Below, one piece after another: positions 1 through 8,132 of a stretch of DNA of 64,000 bases (the first letter of the stretch is position 1; each line of letters opens with the position of its first letter). The position numbers and the translations under genes were made by a program. The notes under the pieces were generated by a model. It was not told the origin of the DNA and did not search any database. It saw nothing but the letters and a program-made list of their open reading frames with translations. The stretch covers positions 1-64,000 of the forward strand of contig CAVAPB010000007.1 in assembly GCA_963590415.1 (NCBI GenBank), in the 5' to 3' direction. This DNA is from Fimenecus sp963590415. Its GTDB lineage: Bacteria > Bacillota > Clostridia > Oscillospirales > Acutalibacteraceae.

Positions 1-175
1 GTGATTTTTCACGCTAATCACCATAGCCTTTCAGGCAACAAATTTTTTATTAAAAATCACCGCTTCAGCCTGCGTTGCCTGAACAGGCGTGATGGTGATT
101 TCTGCCATCTCAAAATTTGCCAATGGCAAATTTTGAGGGCATTATAATTATGAATAGTGTGATTTCACACTATTC
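1..175. repeat. Cluster of nested inverted repeats downstream of purM
   Basis: No gene is visible here. Four inverted repeats are seen: positions 1-9 with 52-60; an imperfect long arm pair 16-38 with 74-100, in which AATCACCAT and TTCAGGCAAC return as their complements; a perfect 11-bp pair 111-121/125-135; and a perfect 11-bp pair 152-162/165-175. The last lies just past the purM stop and could be a weak terminator on the minus strand, but no U-tract follows. The rest could be a structured RNA or a small non-autonomous repeat. Confidence 0.7.
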
Positions 176-184
176 TCCGAAGCG

Positions 185-1228
185 TCAGCAAATTTCAATC
201 TTATTTTCGGATTTTACGATTTTGCCGATTACATATGCGTCCTCGCCGTTTGCCTTGAGCACTTCAAGAGCCTTGTCGGCGTCCGCAGCGGAAACAACAA
301 TGCTCATACCCACGCCCATATTGAAGGTGTTGAACATATCCCTTTCGGAAATGTTGCCAGTCTTTGAAAGAAGCTCGAAAATCGGAAGCACACGAACCTT
401 ACTTCTGTCGATTTTAGCGCAAAATCCGTCGGGGATGCTTCTCGGAATGTTTTCATAGAAGCCGCCGCCCGTGATGTGCGAAATGCCCTTAACCTTTACC
501 TCTTCGAGAAGAGCGAGTACGGGCTTTACATAAATCTTTGTGGGTGTGAGGAGAGTTTCGCCTATCGACTTGCCGCCGAGCTCCGAAACGGGAGATTTTA
601 TGTCGGCGTTCTCAACATCAAACACCTTTCTCACAAGTGAAAATCCGTTCGAGTGAACGCCGCTTGACGGGAGAGCTATGATGATGTCGCCCTCGCACAT
701 TGTCTTGTTGTCAATGATTTTATCCTTGTCGACAACGCCCGTGCAATAGCCTGCAAGGTCGTATTCGTCAACGGGATAAAAGCCGGGCATCTCCGCAGTC
801 TCGCCGCCTATGAGCGCCGCACCCGACTGAACACAGCCGTCGCACACGCCCTTTACTATATCGGCAATCTTTTCGGGAATATTCTTTCCGCAAGCGATAT
901 AATCAAGGAAGAAAAGCGGTTTTGCGCCGCAGCAGATAATGTCGTTTACGCACATTGCAACGCAGTCAATGCCTACCGTGTCGTGCTTATCCAGAAGGAA
1001 AGCAAGCTTTAATTTTGTGCCTACGCCGTCCGTTCCGCTTACAAGTACGGGCTTTGTAATTCCGGTAAGGTCAAGCTCAAACAGACCGCCGAAGCCGCCT
1101 ACATCCGAGCAAACGCCCGAGGTCATTGTGGTGGCAATATGCTTTTTCATAAGCTCAACAGCCTTATAGCCTGCCGTAATATCAACGCCTGCCGCTGCAT
1201 AAACATCCGATCTTGAATTGTTATTCAT
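185..1228 (-). CDS. purM: Phosphoribosylformylglycinamidine cyclo-ligase (AIR synthetase)
   Basis: Cytoplasmic purine enzyme that closes FGAM to aminoimidazole ribotide using ATP. The 347-residue product has the family's usual length. Visible motifs are the nucleotide-binding SGTDGVGTKL (about residues 64-73), the Asp/Asn segment DCVAMCVND (88-96) and GGETAEMPGF (141-150). I chose the ATG at 1228 because AAAGGAA precedes it and it falls 4 bp past the purF stop; the frame stays open upstream to 1279, but that would overlap purF. It is the last visible gene of purE-purC-purF-purM, so it should be controlled by the riboswitch ahead of purE. Confidence 0.97.
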   Translation of the reverse strand: MNNNSRSDVYAAAGVDITAGYKAVELMKKHIATTMTSGVCSDVGGFGGLFELDLTGITKPVLVSGTDGVGTKLKLAFLLDKHDTVGIDCVAMCVNDIICCGAKPLFFLDYIACGKNIPEKIADIVKGVCDGCVQSGAALIGGETAEMPGFYPVDEYDLAGYCTGVVDKDKIIDNKTMCEGDIIIALPSSGVHSNGFSLVRKVFDVENADIKSPVSELGGKSIGETLLTPTKIYVKPVLALLEEVKVKGISHITGGGFYENIPRSIPDGFCAKIDRSKVRVLPIFELLSKTGNISERDMFNTFNMGVGMSIVVSAADADKALEVLKANGEDAYVIGKIVKSENKIEIC

Positions 1229-1232
1229 AAGT

Positions 1233-2657
1233 TTATTCCTTTCCGTTCCAACAGTATGTACACAGTTCGTCCGCATCAAGTCCTATTGCCTCGATTATAC
1301 CCTCAAGGCTCTGGAATTCAAGCGAAGCGAGATGAAGCTTTTCACAGATATTCTTTCTTAACGCCTTACCCCTTTCGGTTCCTGCGTTTGAATATTCGTC
1401 TATATGCGCAAAGCCCTCTTCTCCCTCAAGTTCCATAATAACCCGTCTTGCGATAAGCTCCATTTCGCTTGTCGCTCTCGAGAAGTTGAGGTATTTGCAG
1501 CCGTACATAATCGGCGGGCACGCAGAGCGCATATGCACCGATTTTGCACCGCTCTCATAGAGGAAATCAACCGTCTCTTTAAGCTGGGTTCCCCTGACTA
1601 TCGAGTCGTCTACAAAGAGAAGATTTTTACCCTCGATAAGCTCTTTGACGGGTATCTGCTTCATCTTTGCTATCTTGTTTCTCTCCGACTGATTTGTCGG
1701 CATAAAGCTCCTTGACCAGGTGGGGGTGTATTTGATAAAAGCCCTTGCGAACGGGATACCGCTCTCGTTGGAATAGCCGATTGCGTGAGGTGTGCCCGAA
1801 TCGGGAACGCCGCCGACATAATCGACGCCCTCGCAGACGCCCGTTTCCATATCGGTTCTTGCCATAATTCTGCCGTTGTCGTAGCGCATTTTCTCAACAT
1901 TTACGCCCTCGTATGTAGAAGTGGGATAACCGTAATAGCTCCAGAGAAAAGCGCATATTTTTTTCTTTTTTTCCGAAGCTTTAAGCTGTGTAATGCCGTC
2001 TGTCGTAATTTCAACGATTTCGGCAGGTCCGAGCTCCTTTTCAAAGTCATATCCGAGCTTTTCGTACGCATAGCTTTCAAAGGAAACCGCATAACCCGTT
2101 TCGCTCTTGCCAATCTGTACGGGAAGCCTGCCCGTTTTATCCCTGGCGGCAATTATCGAACCCGTTTCGGTAAGCATAATTACCGTTGCCGTGCCGTCGA
2201 TAACCTCCTGTGCGAACTCAATTCCGTCTCTGAAATCATCTTTAAGACTTATAAGCGAAGCCACAAGCTCGTTTGAGTTTACCTTGCCGCCCGTCATTGC
2301 GTCAAAATGACCGCAGTCGGTAATAAGATACTTGTCGATAAGCTCGTCCGCATTATTGATTATTCCGACCGTACAAATTGCAAATGTGCCGAGCTTTGAA
2401 CGGATAAGCAGCGGCTGTGGGTCGGTGTCACTGATACAGCCTATTGCCGATGTGCCGTGCATTTCGTCAAAAATGCGCTCGAACTTTGTACGGAACGGAG
2501 CGTTTTCAATGTTATGTATTTTTCTCTGTAATCCGATTTCTTTGTCGTAAGCGGCAAGACCGCCTCTGCGTGTGCCGAGGTGAGAATGATAGTCAACGCC
2601 GAAGAAAACGTCAAGCAGGCACTCTTCCGTTGATACTACGCCAAAAAATCCACCCAT
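1233..2657 (-). CDS. purF: PurF-like amidophosphoribosyltransferase, apparently glutaminase-dead
   Basis: PurF makes phosphoribosylamine from PRPP and ammonia released from glutamine, the first purine step. The PRPP loop VDDSIVRGTQL (349-359) is intact, and cysteines matching the Fe-S ligands of Bacillus-type PurF are present (C235, C387, C466, C469). The N-terminal glutaminase domain is not normal: the protein begins MGGFFGVVS, so Gly sits where the nucleophilic Cys should be; the conserved Arg of GHxRY is Ser76; and the Asn of the HNG loop is Val97. These alignments were made by eye. It may use free ammonia or a partner's, or be a regulatory paralogue. The start follows GGAGG; 474 residues is the normal size. 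Confidence 0.9.
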   Translation of the reverse strand: MGGFFGVVSTEECLLDVFFGVDYHSHLGTRRGGLAAYDKEIGLQRKIHNIENAPFRTKFERIFDEMHGTSAIGCISDTDPQPLLIRSKLGTFAICTVGIINNADELIDKYLITDCGHFDAMTGGKVNSNELVASLISLKDDFRDGIEFAQEVIDGTATVIMLTETGSIIAARDKTGRLPVQIGKSETGYAVSFESYAYEKLGYDFEKELGPAEIVEITTDGITQLKASEKKKKICAFLWSYYGYPTSTYEGVNVEKMRYDNGRIMARTDMETGVCEGVDYVGGVPDSGTPHAIGYSNESGIPFARAFIKYTPTWSRSFMPTNQSERNKIAKMKQIPVKELIEGKNLLFVDDSIVRGTQLKETVDFLYESGAKSVHMRSACPPIMYGCKYLNFSRATSEMELIARRVIMELEGEEGFAHIDEYSNAGTERGKALRKNICEKLHLASLEFQSLEGIIEAIGLDADELCTYCWNGKE

Positions 2658-2674
2658 AGTTTATCCTCCGAGAC

Positions 2675-3385
2675 TTATTCGCCGAATACTCTGTGCATCA
2701 TTTCCTTATATGCGTCCTCAACGCCGCCCATATCTCTGCGGAAGCGGTCCTTGTCGAGCTTTTCGTTTGTCTCTGCATCCCAGAAGCGGCAGGTATCTGG
2801 AGAAATTTCATCGGCAAGAACGATTGTGCCGTCTGCCGTCTTGCCGAACTCAAGCTTGAAGTCAACAAGCTTTACACCGAGTCCCTTGAAATACTCCTTG
2901 AGAACATCGTTCACCTTGAATGCCATAGCCTTGATTGTCTCGATTTCCTCTCTTGTCGCCACGCCGAGAGCTATTGCGTGATAAGCGTTCATAAGCGGGT
3001 CGTGGAGGTCGTCGTTCTTATACGAAAACTCGATTGTCGGCTCTGCGAAAACAATGCCCTCTTCAACGCCGAAGCGCTTTGCAAACGAGCCTGCGGAAAT
3101 ATTTCTGATGATAACCTCAAGCGGAACGATGGTAACCTTTTTTACAACCGTTTCGTTGTCGTTGAGCTCCTCGACAAAATGAGTTTTTACGCCGTTCTTT
3201 TCAAGAATCTGCATAAGATAGTTTGACATACGGTTATTTATGGCACCCTTGCCGACAATAGTGCCTTTTTTGAGTCCGTCAAGAGCTGTTGCGTCGTCTT
3301 TATATGAAACTATGACCTTTTCGGGGTCCTCCGTAGCGAAAACCTTTTTTGCTTTTCCCTCATAGAGCTGAACTGTTTTTTCCAT
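2675..3385 (-). CDS. purC: Phosphoribosylaminoimidazole-succinocarboxamide synthase
   Basis: Joins CAIR and aspartate with ATP to give SAICAR in purine synthesis. The 236-residue product shows the family hallmarks LYEGKAKKVF (7-16), VPLEVIIRNISAGS (87-100) and DEISPDTCRFWD (192-203). The ATG follows AAGGAG. It lies 31 bp past purE and 17 bp before purF, so it is probably cotranscribed with both. Confidence 0.98.
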   Translation of the reverse strand: MEKTVQLYEGKAKKVFATEDPEKVIVSYKDDATALDGLKKGTIVGKGAINNRMSNYLMQILEKNGVKTHFVEELNDNETVVKKVTIVPLEVIIRNISAGSFAKRFGVEEGIVFAEPTIEFSYKNDDLHDPLMNAYHAIALGVATREEIETIKAMAFKVNDVLKEYFKGLGVKLVDFKLEFGKTADGTIVLADEISPDTCRFWDAETNEKLDKDRFRRDMGGVEDAYKEMMHRVFGE

Positions 3386-3416
3386 TGTTAAAATCTCCTT
3401 AAATATATAAATTTAA

Positions 3417-3911
3417 TTATTTGCTCAATTCCTTACAGATTTTTTCGTCCTTTTCAAGGACCTTTTTCCTGTTTTCCTCTCTCATTGAAACAAGCTTTGC
3501 GTCAAGCTCACTGTCGGAAAGAGCAAGTATCTGCGCCGCAAGCAACGCCGCATTTGCTCCGCCGTTTATCGCAACGGTTGCAACGGGAATACCAGAGGGC
3601 ATCTGCACGGTTGAAAGCAGGGCGTCCATACCGTCCAACGCCGCCGATTTGCAGGGAATACCGATAACCGGAAGCGTTGTGTTTGCGGCTATCGCTCCCG
3701 CAAGATGAGCCGCCATACCTGCCGCCGCAACAATTACGCCGTAGCCGTCCGCCTTTGCCGATTTTGTAAAGGCAGCAGCCTCCTCTGGCGTGCGGTGAGC
3801 CGAATAAACATGAACAGTGTAGCCGATACCGAGCGTATCAAGCATATCCGTACACTTTTTGATAACAGGCAAATCGCTGTCGCTTCCCATAATAATTCCG
3901 ACTTTTTTCAT
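3417..3911 (-). CDS. purE: N5-carboxyaminoimidazole ribonucleotide mutase
   Basis: Class I PurE, 164 residues, which isomerises N5-CAIR to CAIR. The N-terminal GSDSDLP (9-15), SAHRTPE (37-43) and the AGMAAHL phosphate loop (about 64-70) are all present. The start at 3911 sits behind a strong AGGAGG; an extension to 3950 would run into the terminator hairpin of the upstream leader. First gene of the operon, directly below the ZTP riboswitch, which fits the known link between ZTP aptamers and purine or folate genes. No purK is visible in the window. Confidence 0.98.
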   Translation of the reverse strand: MKKVGIIMGSDSDLPVIKKCTDMLDTLGIGYTVHVYSAHRTPEEAAAFTKSAKADGYGVIVAAAGMAAHLAGAIAANTTLPVIGIPCKSAALDGMDALLSTVQMPSGIPVATVAINGGANAALLAAQILALSDSELDAKLVSMREENRKKVLEKDEKICKELSK

Positions 3912-3930
3912 AGTGGTTCCTCCTATTTCT

Positions 3931-3979
3931 AAAAAGCAAAAAGGACACACTTAACCTAATATACAGGTTAAATGTGCCC
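3931..3979 (-). terminator. Intrinsic terminator of the purE leader (riboswitch expression platform)
   Basis: On the minus strand the arm 3979-3965 (GGGCACATTTAACCT) pairs with 3957-3943 (AGGTTAAGTGTGTCC) across a 7-nt loop, and TTTTTGCTTTTT follows at 3942-3931. The 5' arm begins with the GGGC of the aptamer's conserved CTGGGCA, so ligand-stabilised aptamer and terminator should exclude one another, giving an ON switch. Confidence 0.9.
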
Positions 3980-4056
3980 AGACGGTCGGCTTATAAAATA
4001 ATATAATTCTTTGTTCCCCTGTGGTGCTCCACATAATCCGTCAGTCGCAAAGAACC
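3975..4056 (-). promoter_or_regulatory. ZTP (pfl) riboswitch aptamer upstream of purE
   Basis: On the minus strand the leader carries the ZTP consensus pieces in order: a first stem closed by TTCTTTG/CAAAGAA, the core GACGGATTATGTGGAGC, ACCACAGGGGAAC, then a linker, GCCGACCGTC and the terminal CTGGGCA. ZTP riboswitches sense ZMP/ZTP, which builds up when 10-formyl-tetrahydrofolate runs short, and are known upstream of purine and one-carbon genes. Recognition is by consensus read by eye. Confidence 0.92.
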
Positions 4057-4075
4057 GTATTTTTAACATAATAAA

Positions 4076-4104
4076 AGTATATCATATCAAAATATCATAG
4101 TCAA
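4076..4104 (-). promoter_or_regulatory. Promoter of the pur operon
   Basis: Minus-strand TTGACT (4104-4099), 17-bp spacer, TATACT (4081-4076). Transcription would start near 4069, about 13 bases before the ZTP aptamer. Confidence 0.85.
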
Positions 4105-4179
4105 TAATTTTGCCCCTTTTCGGCGGTGTTCACTTTCATAATATTATGTCGAAAATCGAGCCTCTTTTTGGCTATTTTA

Positions 4180-4488
4180 CTATACAATTATAAAAGACAG
4201 TATCAGCACCGACGCACAGCAGCCGCAGGCGACGATGAAGAGATTTTTAGTAAAGTATGCGAGCAGCACGCCGACAGCAAGCGCCGCAACGCCCGACGCA
4301 TAGCTACCCGTGGCGGTAATTATCTCAGGGAAGGTCATAACGGTCAGTGTAACATAGGGAATATAGTAAAGAAAAGACTTTAGAAATTTATTCTTAATCG
4401 GTTTTCTCATTACTGTCATCGGCACTACCCTCAGAAGATAGCTTACCGCCGCCATAACAAAAATATAAATATATGTGTTTCCGCTCAT
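4180..4488 (-). CDS. azlD: AzlD-family branched-chain amino acid transport protein
   Basis: Small integral membrane protein of 102 residues with four hydrophobic segments, typical of AzlD. With AzlC it forms a two-component exporter of branched-chain or related amino acids. Its ATG overlaps the azlC stop by 4 bp (ATGA), so the two are translationally coupled. No regulator is adjacent, and the exported substrate cannot be read from the sequence. Confidence 0.85.
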   Translation of the reverse strand: MSGNTYIYIFVMAAVSYLLRVVPMTVMRKPIKNKFLKSFLYYIPYVTLTVMTFPEIITATGSYASGVAALAVGVLLAYFTKNLFIVACGCCASVLILSFIIV

Positions 4489-5219
4489 TGCGCCGCCTCC
4501 CCTTGTTCATCCTTAACAGGGAACAAAAGCGCCGCCGCAACTGATATTACAAGCGTGAGCACAATTACCCTTACGCTCTCGGTCATATCGGAAATTACGG
4601 GTATTACCTTTGACAATCCGCTTATGACAATGCTTGAGAGCACAACAACCGTAACAGCCTTGTTCTTTCTGCACGGCGGAATTACAACAGCCAAAAACAT
4701 ACCGTAAATTGCAACGCTCAAGGCGGTAGTTACAACCTCGGGCAAAATGTTGCCGACAACAATTCCGCATACTGTTCCGAGCGCCCACATCGGAAGCGCC
4801 ACCGTAAATGCGCCGTACATATACGACGGCTTTATGTACCCGGGGTACGCAACGGCAATTCCGAAAAGCTCATCCGTTAAATCAAAGCCTATCAAAAGCC
4901 TGTGAACAAGCGGTGTATCGGGGGAAAACTTTTGGCTGACGGCACAGCTCATAAGTATGTATCTTGCGTTTGTGACAAGTATGATTATCGCTGCGGTAAA
5001 ATAGGTTACACCGTCGGAAATTGCGGAAATTCCCGCAACCTCGCCTGCCGAAGCGTTATTGAGCAAGCTCAGCAAAAAGCCCTGAAAGGCATTCATACCT
5101 ATACTCTTGGCGGTTATACCGATTGAAAAGGACACCGCAAAATAGCCGAGCCCTATCGGTATGCCGTCCTTTAACCCGTTAAAAAACGGCTTTTTTATTA
5201 CATGCTTTATATCTGACAT
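4485..5219 (-). CDS. azlC: AzlC-family permease
   Basis: Multi-spanning membrane permease of 244 residues, the larger partner of the AzlCD exporter. The N-terminal region (GLKDGIPIGLGYFAVSFSIG) and the stretch NNASAGEVAG followed by LVTNARYILMS are typical of the family. I chose the ATG at 5219 because GAGGTG lies just upstream; a GTG at 5228 would overlap that site. Confidence 0.9.
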   Translation of the reverse strand: MSDIKHVIKKPFFNGLKDGIPIGLGYFAVSFSIGITAKSIGMNAFQGFLLSLLNNASAGEVAGISAISDGVTYFTAAIIILVTNARYILMSCAVSQKFSPDTPLVHRLLIGFDLTDELFGIAVAYPGYIKPSYMYGAFTVALPMWALGTVCGIVVGNILPEVVTTALSVAIYGMFLAVVIPPCRKNKAVTVVVLSSIVISGLSKVIPVISDMTESVRVIVLTLVISVAAALLFPVKDEQGEAAQ

Positions 5220-5341
5220 CAACCACACCTCATATATGTCTATTTTACTAAATATTTGCCTGCTTGTAAATCATAAAAAATACAATTTTATATATGCTTT
5301 CCAAAAATTGTGAACATTCTGTTAATAATATGCAGACAATA

Positions 5342-5400
5342 TTGACTAACAGTCATTTTATGTTAAAATGTGGGTCGAAAAAGGAATTGACTGTCAGTCA
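5342..5400 (+). promoter_or_regulatory. Promoter and twin palindromic operators of the tetR-mmpL operon
   Basis: A promoter reads TTGACT (5342-5347), 16-bp spacer, TAAAAT (5364-5369). Two near-identical palindromes follow the form TGACT-N3-AGTCA: 5343-5355 (overlapping the -35) and 5388-5400 (just past the predicted transcription start), each within a direct repeat TTGACT-N3-AGTCATTTT. This is the arrangement expected for autoregulation by the adjacent TetR protein. Confidence 0.8.
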
Positions 5401-6018
5401 TTTTTTGCGGAGGCGATTTTCACGGATAAAATAACACAGAAAAAAAACGAAAAATACACAAAAATACTTGATACAGCCCTCGGGCTGTTCGAAAAAAAAG
5501 GAACTCATCTTGTTTCGATTGATGAAATCGTAAAAGGCGCGGGAATAGCAAAGGGTACCTTTTATCTTTATTTCAAGGACAGATACGACCTTATAACAAC
5601 GATAATTCTTGATAAGGCTTCAAAATATATGTGCTCCCTGCCCGACACCTACAATCCGGGAAGCTTTGACGATGTGCCGTTTAATGTCCGCCATTATGTC
5701 GATTATCTCTCCGATTTTCTTAAAACGGACAAAACGCTTTGCCTGCTGATTGAGAAAAATATGAGCACCTGTGTAAATGCCGTAGTGGGAACGCAGGAGG
5801 GACCGGTAAAAGACCTTTACAATAAAATCTATTCGGAGCTTCTTCGGTGCAGCATTGACGAAACGGAGGTTTCCGCCAAGCTTTACCTTTATATAGAGCT
5901 TATCGTCTCATCCTGCTGTAACGCAATAATCAGGGAAACGCCCTACACGCTTGAGGAACTCAAGCCACATCTTTGTCAGATAATAGAATCAAGTATAAAC
6001 AATATAATCAAGAGGTGA
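5368..6018 (+). CDS. TetR/AcrR-family transcriptional regulator (start codon uncertain)
   Basis: One-domain regulator with a TetR helix-turn-helix (SIDEIVKGAGIAKGTFYLYF) and a variable ligand-binding C-terminus. It probably represses its own operon with the downstream MMPL transporter, through the palindromes at 5343 and 5388. The start is doubtful. The only upstream ATG (5368) overlaps the -10 box and lacks a ribosome site. A good GGAGG lies at 5409-5413, but the codons below it are ATT (5416) and ACG (5422); initiation at ACG would give MDKITQKKNEKY, a natural TetR N-terminus. The coordinate given is the ATG-based maximum. Confidence 0.85.
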   Translation: MWVEKGIDCQSFFAEAIFTDKITQKKNEKYTKILDTALGLFEKKGTHLVSIDEIVKGAGIAKGTFYLYFKDRYDLITTIILDKASKYMCSLPDTYNPGSFDDVPFNVRHYVDYLSDFLKTDKTLCLLIEKNMSTCVNAVVGTQEGPVKDLYNKIYSELLRCSIDETEVSAKLYLYIELIVSSCCNAIIRETPYTLEELKPHLCQIIESSINNIIKR

Positions 6019-6023
6019 TAAAT

Positions 6024-8132
6024 TTGAAAAAGATTGCACTTTGGGAAGCAAAACATCCCAAGACGGTCGTTTTGATTGCGGTTCTGCTTCTGATACCGTC
6101 GCTCATAGGATTTTTGTGTACCCGGGTAAACTACGATGTTATGTCGTATCTGCCCGACAATCTTGCGTCCGTACAAGGCGAAAAAGTTCTTGACGAGACA
6201 TTCAACAACGCAGGTATGTCAATATTGGTAATTGAGGATATGCCCTCAAAATACACCGCTGCGTTGAAGGATGAAATTTCAAAATTAGAGGGCGTAAGCG
6301 CCGTATTCTGGGTGGACGATCTGGCAGACATCAGCATACCGTCGGATATTATTCCCGACGCGCTTAAAGACATTTTTTACAGCAAGACCGGAGAGCAGAC
6401 GATGATGCTTGTCCAGTACAATTCCTCGGGCTCATCGGATGAAACTCTTGAAACAATCAAACAGATAAAGGGTCTTATCAATGAGAAGACTTTTATCAGC
6501 GGTCTTACGGCGATTGTTGAGGACACAAAGGAGATATGCGACACACAGGCTCCCATATATATTGCGGTCGCGGTTGTGCTCGCACTTATCATTATGTCGT
6601 TGCTTATGGACTCCTGGATTCTTCCGTTCGTCGTGCTCGCAACGATAGGTATGGCAATACTTTACAATATGGGAACAAATATATTCCTCGGCGAGATTTC
6701 GTTCATAACACAGAGTATTGCCGCTATCCTACAGCTCGGCGTTACCATAGACTATTCGATTTTCCTTATCGACAGATACCACGAGGAAAAGCTTCGTTAC
6801 GCAACAAGGGAAGAGGCAATGGCAAACGCCGTTGTAAAGTCGATAACAGCCCTGATGGGAAGCTCGCTTACAACGATATTCGGATTTCTTGCGCTCTGCT
6901 TTATGAGGCTTAAGCTCGGCTTCGATATCGGCTTTGTTATGGCAAAGGGCGTTGTGTTAGGCATTGTCAGCGTTATCTTTGTTCTCCCCGCAATGCTTCT
7001 TCTGTTTGAGGAATATATCGACAAATACAGGCATAAGAGCCTTATGCCCGAGTTCCCGAAGCTCAACAACTTCATTTTCAAGCACAGAAAGGTTCTTGCG
7101 ATTATCTTTGTCGTGCTTTTAATTCCGGCTTACTTCGTACAGTCAAAGGCAACGCCTTATTACAGTATGGACAAAGCTCTCAACGAGACCTTTATTTCGG
7201 TTCAGGGTCTTGAAAAGCTCAAAGCGGACTTTGATATGGCGACCACGCACTTTATAATCTTTGACGACTCGCTTCCATCGGGTGAAATAATACAGATGGA
7301 AAACGAAATCAAGAGCCTTGACGGTATTGCCACCGTACTTGCATACAATTCAATAGTCGGACCCGCTATTCCCGACGACATCATACCGGACGATATACTG
7401 AGTATCTGCAAGGCGGACGGCTTACAGCTTATGATGGTCAACTCGAAATACGCAACCGCCACAGATGAATTAAACGCACAGGTTGACGAGCTCAACACCA
7501 TTGTTCACAAATACGACCCGAACGCTTACGTAACAGGCGAGGGCGCGATTTCCAAGGATCTGATTGAGGTTACGGATACAGACTTCACGGTGACAAGCAT
7601 AATCTCGATTGCAGCGATATTCATTCTTATAGCCCTCTCGCTCAAATCTATAAGCCTTCCGATACTCCTTGTACTCTCCATTGAGCTTGCTATCTGGCTC
7701 AACCTCGCAACAAGCGTTTTGCTCGGAAGTTCAATGTCCTTTGTTGACTCAACGGTTATCAACTGTGTACAGCTCGGCGCAACGGTCGACTACGCGATAC
7801 TTCTGACAACACGGTTCAGAGAGGAGCTTCGCCTCGGCCATTCCAAGCACGACTCCATCATCAATGCGGTATCAGCGGCGGAAAAATCAATTCTTCAAAG
7901 CGCTTCCGTCTTCTTTGCGGCAACCTTCGGCGTTTATTGTATCTGCGATATCGCAATTATCAAAGGTATCTGCGCACTGCTTGCAAGAGGCTCTGTAATC
8001 AGCGCATTCGTAATAATCTTCCTGTTAACTCCGTTGCTTTATATATGCGAAAAACCGATAAGCAAAACCACTCTTAACTGGCGTACTAAATCAAAAAAGG
8101 ACCAACTCAAGGAGGCAGAGAACAATGTTTAA
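6024..8132 (+). CDS. MMPL/RND-family transporter
   Basis: Membrane protein of about 702 residues with the duplicated MMPL plan: one N-terminal membrane helix, an extracellular domain, a bundle of helices (about 180-345), then the same again. Such proteins export lipids, drugs or other amphipathic molecules using the proton gradient. The TTG start at 6024 follows AGAGGTG and lies 5 bp after the tetR stop; the ATA-rich sequence upstream in frame has no ribosome site. Its end overlaps the next gene by 8 bp. The cargo is unknown. Confidence 0.92.
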   Translation: MKKIALWEAKHPKTVVLIAVLLLIPSLIGFLCTRVNYDVMSYLPDNLASVQGEKVLDETFNNAGMSILVIEDMPSKYTAALKDEISKLEGVSAVFWVDDLADISIPSDIIPDALKDIFYSKTGEQTMMLVQYNSSGSSDETLETIKQIKGLINEKTFISGLTAIVEDTKEICDTQAPIYIAVAVVLALIIMSLLMDSWILPFVVLATIGMAILYNMGTNIFLGEISFITQSIAAILQLGVTIDYSIFLIDRYHEEKLRYATREEAMANAVVKSITALMGSSLTTIFGFLALCFMRLKLGFDIGFVMAKGVVLGIVSVIFVLPAMLLLFEEYIDKYRHKSLMPEFPKLNNFIFKHRKVLAIIFVVLLIPAYFVQSKATPYYSMDKALNETFISVQGLEKLKADFDMATTHFIIFDDSLPSGEIIQMENEIKSLDGIATVLAYNSIVGPAIPDDIIPDDILSICKADGLQLMMVNSKYATATDELNAQVDELNTIVHKYDPNAYVTGEGAISKDLIEVTDTDFTVTSIISIAAIFILIALSLKSISLPILLVLSIELAIWLNLATSVLLGSSMSFVDSTVINCVQLGATVDYAILLTTRFREELRLGHSKHDSIINAVSAAEKSILQSASVFFAATFGVYCICDIAIIKGICALLARGSVISAFVIIFLLTPLLYICEKPISKTTLNWRTKSKKDQLKEAENNV

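Noticed and set aside
117..458. Open frame of 113 codons on the plus strand
   Set aside because: Lies antisense over the end of purM and begins inside a palindrome.
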